From Prosthecobacter sp. (GTDB lineage: Bacteria > Verrucomicrobiota > Verrucomicrobiia > Verrucomicrobiales > Verrucomicrobiaceae): DNA of 64,000 bases. The position numbers and the translations under genes were made by a program. The DNA lies in the NCBI GenBank assembly GCA_019186985.1, contig JABARQ010000015.1:1-64000 (forward strand), written 5' to 3'. Under the pieces are notes generated by a model. That model saw only the letters and a list, made by a program, of their open reading frames with translations. It did no database searches and had not been told where the DNA came from. Position 1 is the stretch's first letter; every line of letters begins with the position of its first letter. Shown in pieces: positions 50,501-59,500 of this stretch.

Positions 50501-53500
50501 TGAAGCTGTTTGGGTTGCCGCCGATGAAGGTTGTGCCCGCGTAGGTGTTGTTTCCGGTCACATGGATGACGTTCCGGTAGAGGGACAGGCTGCCCGAGCC
50601 GGAGATGTTGTTGGCGAGGGCAAAGTGGGTGTCGTTCATGTTCACCGTGATGGTGCCGTTGTTGGTCACGGCACCCCTGCCAAGGCTGCCGGCGGCACCG
50701 CCGCCCAGAGGAGCCCCGCCGACATAGATGTTGGTTGACGACTGCACCTGTCCAAGGACGGACTGGCTGGTGTTGAACACCATGGTGCCGGTGCCGGTCA
50801 GGGTCAGCGCAGCCCCCGGACGGGTGATGATCGGCGCGGCGAAGGTGAGAGCGCTGCCGCTGAAGTTCGAGCGCAGGGAGCTGCTTTCACCGACAAGAAC
50901 CGGGGAACGGAAGAGCGCGCCGCCGGAAAGAGCCGAGAGCATGCCGCCGCGAAGGTAGATGGTCTCCACGGTGCTCAGGCCGTTGGCGCCGATGGCGAGG
51001 GTTCCGCCGGGCGCCACGGAGGTCAGGCCGGCGGTGGCCCCCAGGCCCGTGCCGCCCTGGCTGGTGGAGTTGTTCACCTGCAAGGTGCCTGAGACCACAT
51101 AAGTTCCGCCAAGGAAGGAGCTGTTGGCCCCGCTCAGCACCTCGGTCGCGCCGCTTTCCACCCGAAGCGATCCAATGCCGCTGATCTGGCTGTAAAGGTA
51201 GGAGGTCAGGTTGATGCCGTGCTTGAGGCTCAGCCAGCCGTTGTTGAGGATGGTCGAGCTGCTGCCCAGGCTGCCGGTAAACTGACTCCCGTCGCCAACC
51301 TGCAGGACACCGTCGAGAATGTTGGTCGTGCCGCTGTACTCGTTGTCCTTGACCAGCACCACCTTGCCCTTGCCGGCCTTGGTGAGGCTCAGGTCGGCCA
51401 CATAGGGGTTGTAGGGGTTGTTCACCAGGGTGGTTTCCATGGTGAGGGTCCCGAGGGTGTTGTGCTGGTGGATGACCAGTTCGTTCGCGACGATGTCGCC
51501 ACTGCCTCCCGAAAGGCTGGCTTTGCCGGTGAACAGGATGTCGTTGTCCCCGAAGTTCTTGGTGACCAGAATGCCTCCGGATTCAATGATGCGCATGTCC
51601 GTATGCTCGCCGACCATGTCCACCAGGAGCAGGCTGGAGGCGGGGGCGGGGGCCGTGTTGAAGCGCAGGGAGCCCGTGTCCGAGGAGAACGAAAAATCAC
51701 CCTTCACGTCGGAACTGGCACCAATGGCCGGAGGGTTGCTGGCATTGACCGTGAGGTAGCTGATGTCCGGAAGCCCTGAGATCGTCTTAAGAAGCCCATC
51801 GGGGCTGCCCACGGCCCAGGTGGTGACCGCCGCGCCGGTCGCGCCATAGGTTGCGTAGCCACCCAGGATTCCCATGCCCAGGACCGGATCGTTTTCAGTG
51901 ATCGTGGAAGCCGCCGTTCCGAAAACCTGCAGTACGCTTCCCGATTCGCTGCCCGTGCTGAGGGAACGGACGATGCTGCCGAGGTTGATCCGGCCCGCCA
52001 TGCCGGGGAGCTGGGTGATGGAGCTTGCACCGGCACCGAGCCGGGTCACGGTGACATTTTCCACCACGGCGCTGGTCGAGCCACCGGCAAGCTCAAGCGT
52101 GCCGCCCATCAGGCGCAGGTTGCCGGGGATGATGTTGTTCACCCCGCCCCCGCCGTAGCTCAGGGTCATGCGCGAGCCGCCGGAAACCGTCGTGTCGCCT
52201 GTATAGCCCTGGTTCGTGCTCATCAGGAGGCGCGCACGGTTTTCGAGGATGAGCCCGCCTCCGCCGGACGACGTTCCAGACCAGCCGGCCGTGGAGGCCC
52301 CGCCCTGGGGTGCCGACGTAAGAACCAGGTTGAATCCTGCATCAAGCACCAGGTTTCCGCTGCCGCTCAGCGAACCTGTCGTGTCACTGCGGTTGACCCG
52401 CAGCTGCGCACCGGAGCCAATCCTGACATGAACCGTGTCACCAATGCTGCCAAGGGTGCCTTCCAGGATGACCTGACCGCCATTGATGTTGAGATTGCCC
52501 CTGTGGACGATGTTGTTGTTCACGGAGGCTGCGGAGGTGTCGGCCGTGAGCCTCCATCCATCGGCATGGGTGGCGTTCACGTTGATGGTTCCCAGACCGC
52601 TGAGGGCGCCGTCGAAGAACCCGTTTGAGGCGGTGCCAGCGACGTTGTTGATGTTGATCACACCGCCGCCGAAGTTCAGGGTCTTGGTGCCGCCACTGTT
52701 CAGGCTTGTCAGGGCAATGACGGTCTGGGTGGAGCCATTGAGGTTGAAAATGGCGTTGGCGTTGACTGAACCGGCCAAGCCCGCCTGAAGCCTGAGCGCG
52801 GTCGTGGCCGGAAGCTGCCCGTAACCACCTGTCCCGGAAGGCGCTCCGACCCCGGAAGAAGCACCATAAGCCCCGATGGTCAGCACGCTGTTGACATTGC
52901 TTGCGACACCAGCCGCCGGGCGCACAAGCGTGACCCCTTCGTAACTGGAGACCCCTCGAAGCTCAAGGGTGTTGTTCCCTTGCTTGTCGATGCCTCCCAC
53001 GCCCGTCAGGGCTCCACCGTAGACATACTGCGCCGCCGTTGCCGTGCTGGTCAGCGCCAGACCGCTTCCAACATCAATCGTGCCGCCGCCTCCGGAAAGG
53101 AAGTTGCCAGTAAGCGCACCTGTGACGCCGTTTGGAAACACGCGCGTGGCACCACGGCCGCCCCCGGAAATAAAGGTAAGGCTTTCTCCCTGCGAACTGG
53201 AGACCCCGAGGGTGAGCTTCGCCCCTGGAGCATTGGAAACCACCACGTTGGATCCCGCACCAAGTCCTTCCGTGCCGTTGGAGATCATCTCTCCCCTTTC
53301 GACCCAGACAGTGCCGTCCAAGGCGGTGGCGGCATCGTTGTTGGTCCAGGTGAAAACACCGCTCCCTTCCTTGAGGAGCAAGGAGTTCGAAGTGCCGGTG
53401 ATGCGCCCCCGGTAGGTCGAATCCTGGTTGTTGGCACCAACGGCCAGGACTCCCGAACTGTTGAAACCCGTCAGGCTGACAATCGCCACGCCCGGGTTTC

Positions 53501-56500
53501 CAACCGAGCCATCCCCAAGATGCCCGCCACCGAGGCTGCCGATGCGTTCAAAAGGAGCCAGGTTGAGGCCGTTGGAGGCGAGGATGAACGAAGGACTGCC
53601 ACTGTCACCAAGAACTACCGAAGTCAGGTTCCCGACGGTGTCCTGGATGATGTTCCTGCCGCCCACGTTGACTCCGCCCGCGATCACGGCGCCGTCCGCA
53701 ATCGTCATGGTGCCGGAAAGGTTGCCAGGGCCAGCCAGGACGACATTGCCGCCGCCAAGCTTGGTCCAGCTGCCTGCGCCGGAGATTCCGCCCAGCATCT
53801 GGTCCACTTCGCGGAAGGTGAAGTTTTTCCCTGAGCTGCTCGTGGTGGCGATCGGGGTGTTGCTCAGCAGGACCTGGTTGTGATTGATGATCTGAACGAT
53901 GTACGTGCCGGTGGCGAGGTCCGGGTTTCCATCGGTCGCCGAGACGATCATGCCCACCTTCAGTCCGTCGGTGCCGCCCGGGACGGTCATGACCCTTGTG
54001 CTGGCATGCGCCTTGGCCGAACGAACGACCGAGGCCGAGGCATGGTTGGTGGTGAGCGTCGCTCCCGAAGCAATCAAGAGCGTGCTGTCGGCCGCCGTGT
54101 TAAGCCGTCCGATGGTCTCGGAAGAAGCAACCGAGAGGACCGTGCCTGCGTTGCCAAGCCTGACGTCCACGGAGCTGCTCAATGCCTGGCCGCCCGGCCG
54201 GGCAAGGACAACGCCGCCGCCGGTGATGTCGAGCAGGCCGCTGAAGCTGCTCTGGCCGGTCAGGGTGAGAACGCCGTTGCCCTGTTTGGTCAGGAAGGCG
54301 TTTGTCCCAAGGATGGCACCGCCAAAGACCGTGCTCGTTCCATCCGAGCCAACAAGCAGGTGGCCGCCCGATCCGAGCTGCACCTGGCCTCCTGACGCCC
54401 CGCCTCCGGAGAGCGAACCAACCGTCTCCGTCCTGCCATCAAGCACCACCTGCACTCCGGCCGCATTGCCAAGAATCAGGGCCGAGCGATCCGGGATAAG
54501 CTCGCTCAAGGATGCCGGAGCAAGGCGCAGGATGCCGCCACTGACAGTTGTCGTGCCATTGTGCGAGAGTGAAGAGGCGAGCGTCCAGTCTGCGGAACCA
54601 CCCTTCTCAAGGTTGAGTTCGCCACCAAGGGAAGTTCCTGTGGTCAGGATGGAACCGCTGATGGTCTTGGTCCCCGAGTCATTGAAGATCAGGGTGGTGG
54701 AACCACCCAGGCTGGCACCACCGCCCACCGGGCCGATCAAAATCTGGCTTCCAGCCTCCAGGGCCAGGGCGTCAAACCGGTAGGTTGCTCCGCTGCTGAC
54801 CTGGATGTTTCCTGCATTCAGGCTGATGGAGCCGGCAAACTGGCTGTTGTTGCCGGTCAGCACGAGGTTGGAAGTGGGGCTGTTCTGCACGACCCCAGAC
54901 ACATCGAGCCCCAGGTTGCCCTGAATGGTCGTGGTTCCCGTGCCGGAGCCGTTGTTGATGATGGAACCGCCGGAGTTGATCACGGCGGAGGAAACCGTGA
55001 TGACCTGGGTGTTGTTGGCGGAGAGGGTGACGTCGCCGCCGTTCAGCAGGCTGCCGCTGATCGTCAGGGCTCCAGTGCCGTTGTTGTTGAAGCTGAGGCT
55101 GCCGGTGTTGGTGTAGCTGCCGCTCATGCTGGTCGCAGCTCCCGTCTGGGTCATGACGGCCGAAAGGTTGCCTGCAAGGTTGCCCGTGTTGGCGGTTGAA
55201 AGGCTGGCGACCGTCAACGTCGCCGCCGTGGCGCTGCTGTTGGAGATGGTGCCAGGCCCGGTCAGTGTAAAGGTTCCGTTCAAGGACTGATTGTTGCCAT
55301 TCAGGTCAAACACCCCGGAACTGATGGTGAAGGCGGAAGCGGAAGGCAGGCTGCCACCGGCTCCGAGACGCAGAAGCCCGGGGCCGCTGATGGTTGTCGC
55401 CCCGGTGTAGGAGGAGGAGCCAAAGACGGTCAGCGTGCCGCTGCCGCCATAGGTGAATGCCGTTGCTCCTGGCGCTGTCGCCAGAAGCTGCCCGGTGATC
55501 TCGACGTTGCCGTTGCCGGTGATGCTTGCGGTTCCCGAAGTGGTGCTGGCCAGATTAAAGACACCCACGCTCAAAACGGCGTCAGAGGCCTGGACACGGT
55601 TGACGGTGAGGGTGGAGGCCACGGTGCTGTTGAGGGTTCCGACGCTCAGCCTGCTGGTGCTGCCAGGCATGCCATGCAGGGTGATCGTCCTGCCCGCCGT
55701 CATGGTCATGGTGCTGCCTGCGCCAAGGTCAAGGCTGTTGGTGGCCCCGAAGCTGATGTTGTTGCCCAGGGTGATCGCCCTGCCGCCAACCAGGGTGATG
55801 GGCGCACCGCTGGTGTTGTCAAAGGCAGCGGCATTAAGCGTCAGCGCTCCAGTGCCGATCGCCGAGGCATGGTTGATGTTCAAAACACCGCCGTTGAGGG
55901 TAGTCATGCCATTGTAGGTGTTCTCGCCGCCCAGGGTCAAAATGCCGGCGGTAAGCGTCAGGTTCAGGTTGTTTTCATTGATTCCGGCCCCGCCGATGAC
56001 ACCATTGAAAACCGAAGGGGTTCCCGGCACACCATTGTAGGTCAGAGTTCCAGACGCACCCGCCCCGCCTGCCTTGATCTGGTTGGCGGTTCCGGTGCCC
56101 GAGGTCATCAGGCCGGTGAAGGTCGCACTGCGAGCATTGGCACCATCACCAAGAACCAGAACACCTGAAGTTGCCCCATTGCCAAGCACCAGGGTACTGG
56201 TTAAGGGCAGGGCTCCCGCCGAACCCCCGATTTGCATGACGCCGTCCTGCACCTGGGTGAAGGCTCCCGTATAGCCGGACGGGGGGGTGCTGGCACCGGT
56301 CAGGAGAAGTGTTCCCGCCCCCTTTTTGATGAGGTTGCCAGGGCCGCCGATGGTTCCGCTGACCGTATGGGTGGCTCCGCCGTTCACCTCGATGGTGCCG
56401 CCCCCCAGACCGAGAGTCACCACACGTGCGCTGCTGAAGGTGCCGCTGATCTGCAGCGTGCCATTGTTCAAGATCAGGGCGCCAGCCCCAAGCGCTGTAT

Positions 56501-59500
56501 TGTTCGGAATGCTCAGCGTGGAACCGCCGGTGACATAGGTGACGCCCGTGTAGGTGTTGGCGCCGGTGAGAGTTGTGACGCCCGGCCCGCTCACGGTCAG
56601 GGGGGAGGTCCCGGTCCCGTTGGCAATCACGGCCGAGATGGTCAGGCCGCCCGTGCCATAGTTATGGATGATCAGGTCCGTGGCAGTGCCGCTATTGCTG
56701 CGCACCGAACCAGTCCCGGCCACCGTAAAGGCGCCTGAGCCGGTATAAAGCAGGCCACCGCTGGTCAGGGTCAGGATTTGTCCGCTGTTGAGAGTGAGGC
56801 TCTGCGCGGTTCCGGAGCTGTTCAGTTGCAGGGCGTTGGCGGCCACATTGCCGGTCACCGTAACACTGGTGTCATTCACGATGTAGTTGGTACCAGCCAC
56901 ACCCCCTGAGGCTGGCAGCGTGGTGGCGATGTTCAGGCCCGAGATCACATTGTCACCCGAGGAGGTGGTCAGTGTAGCAAACCGGGTGTTGCCGGACACA
57001 TCCGTGAAAGTGATCGCCCCGCGAGCCCCCATCAGGCCATTGACCAGGGCGGAGGCAGCCAACGTGGTGGTGACCGTGGGGGAGTTTCCACCCACCAGAC
57101 GGATGTTCAAAGCCGCTTGTGTGGCTGTGCCCAAGGTGAAACCAGCTCCCGACGCGGTTCCGAAGTTCAAGGCCGAAGTGCCCGAAGTGCCGCCGGTGAC
57201 CAGGATGGAGGAACCACCCGCCCCAAGGGTCACGTTCCCAAGGCGCTGGCTGCTTCCAGCGGCTGCCCCCAGGTAATGAAAGGTGCCGCCTGCAAAGGTG
57301 GTAGCCGAGGCCGGCTGAAGGGTGGCGGTGCCACCGGCCGCATTCAAGCGCACCGTGCCCGCATTGAACGTCGTCGCCCCAGTGTAGGTGCTGGCACCAT
57401 TCAAAGTAATGGTGCCGGCATTGGAAAACACGACGCTGGCACCGGACGGCGCGGTGGGCGTTATGCCACCCGTGATGATCAGGTTGCCGTTGCCGGCGAT
57501 GGTTCCCGGCGAGGCGGTGCTGGTGGAGTTGAAGGCGGCGACGCGAAGCGTTGAATTGGATCCAGGCACAGCATTGACCGTGGTGGTCGAGCTGGGGTAG
57601 CTGTTCACCCAGTTGCCGAAGGAGAGGGTTTTGCCAGCATCTCCCATCAGGGTGACCGTGCGTGCTGCCGCCGAAGTGACGACACCCGTTCCAAAGCTCA
57701 GGTTGCCTGTGCCGCCAAAGGTGAAGGCGGTTCCACCGAAAGTAACGGCGTTGTTGGCTGTCAGGGCCACATCACCACCACTGGTGTTGTCGATCATGCC
57801 GGCCGTCAGGGTCAGGCCGCCCGTGCCCAGGGCCGTGTTGCTGTCGATGTTCAGCCTGCCCTGCGTCAGGGTCGTCGTCCCGGTGTGGGTGTTGTTCCCG
57901 GAAAGGGTCACCTGACCGCCCGCCGTGGTGTTGACGGTCACGCCAAGGGTGGCCGTGCCCCCATTGATCAGATTGCCAGCCAGGACGGAATTGATCCCGG
58001 GCCCTGGAGTCAACGTGATCGTCGAGGCTGTGGCGCTACGGTTTTCAACCGTCGTGCCGGCCGCGCTTTGAATCGACTGCACCGAGATGTTCTGGCCGTT
58101 CGTGCTGAGCACGCCAAGTCCGTTCAGCACGGCGTTGGCCACGGCCGTTGCTCCAAGCGCCGTCGCATTGCCCAGCTGCACCCGGCCGGAATTGACCACG
58201 GTGGCCTTGCCCTGGGTGTTGGCGCTGCTCAGCGTCAGCAGCCCGTTGCCATTCATGACAATCCCGCCGCCACCGCTGACGGCACCTGCCAGCGTCACGT
58301 CACCAGCGCCTGAAACCGTGGTGTCGAAGCCATTGTTGTTGAACGTGCTGTTCAGGGTGAACCTGGAACCCGCACCCACCACCAGGCTGGTCGCACCCGT
58401 CGCCGTCGCCGCGCCAAAACGCACATCCGCCGTCAGGCTCGCGACATTGGCACCGGCCGAAACCGTGTAGGTGTTGGCTCCGATGGATGTCAGCGCGCCC
58501 AGGGTGTGGGTGACGGCAGCACCGGAGGTCGCACGGTCAGGCACAAGGTTCACATTGCCGAAAACCGTCGTGGGATAGGCGTTCGTGCTCGCATCGCTGG
58601 AAAGCTGCATCGTCGTTCCACCGGCAAGAAACAGAGGAGCGGTGGCAGCACCCAGTCCTGCGGCTGTCCCCTGAACGACCCTGCCCTCGTAAATCACGCT
58701 GGCCGCAGTGGCATTGGCACGCGTGCTGGTTCCGACCAGGGTCAGCGTTCCGGCACCCGACTTGTAAATGGAATTATTGCCGGTCATGGCTCCAAGCGTC
58801 AGGTTGGCCCCGCTTCCAACGTCAAAACGGGTGCCATTCGCCGTCAGGGCCGTCGCTCCAAAGGTCACGCCTGCCGTTCCACTGGTCACATTCGGACCTG
58901 CCTGGGCCGACAAGGTCTGTCCGCCGATGCTCAAGGTGCCGAGGGAATGGGTGACTCCAGCTCCGGCACTGACCCGGTCGGAGGCAATCACCACCGGCCC
59001 CAGCACCACCGTGTTGTTGCCAAAGGCGGTGCCCGTGTCTCCCTGAAGGTTCAGCTGTCCGCCGATGAGGCGAAGCTGCCCCGTGCCCAGCGCCTTCGCC
59101 TGCCCTGAAGCCACGAGGATGCCATTGTTCAAAATGACATTGCCCGTCAGACCCGTGTTGTCCGCGTCCAGGATCAAAGTCCCCAGGCCGTCCTTTTGCA
59201 AACCTCCGGTGCCCGTCATCACGGAAGAAATCCTGGCCGTGCTTCCATCTCCCACGCTCACCCCACCCAGGGACAGGCTCAAATCCCCCCCTTGCAGGGT
59301 GTAATCGTCATTGAACCGCAGACTGCGTGCCGTCGAGCCACTGCCAAGGTTGATGGTCCCAGGGCTTGCCAGAGAACCCGGATTCGGAATCGGTGAATTA
59401 AAGCCGACGTCATCCAGAAACTGCGGCAGACCTCCCCGCCAGTTGGCTGAATTCGCCCAGTTGAAATCCGTGCCGCTGCCTGCCGTCCAGGTCAAGGAGG

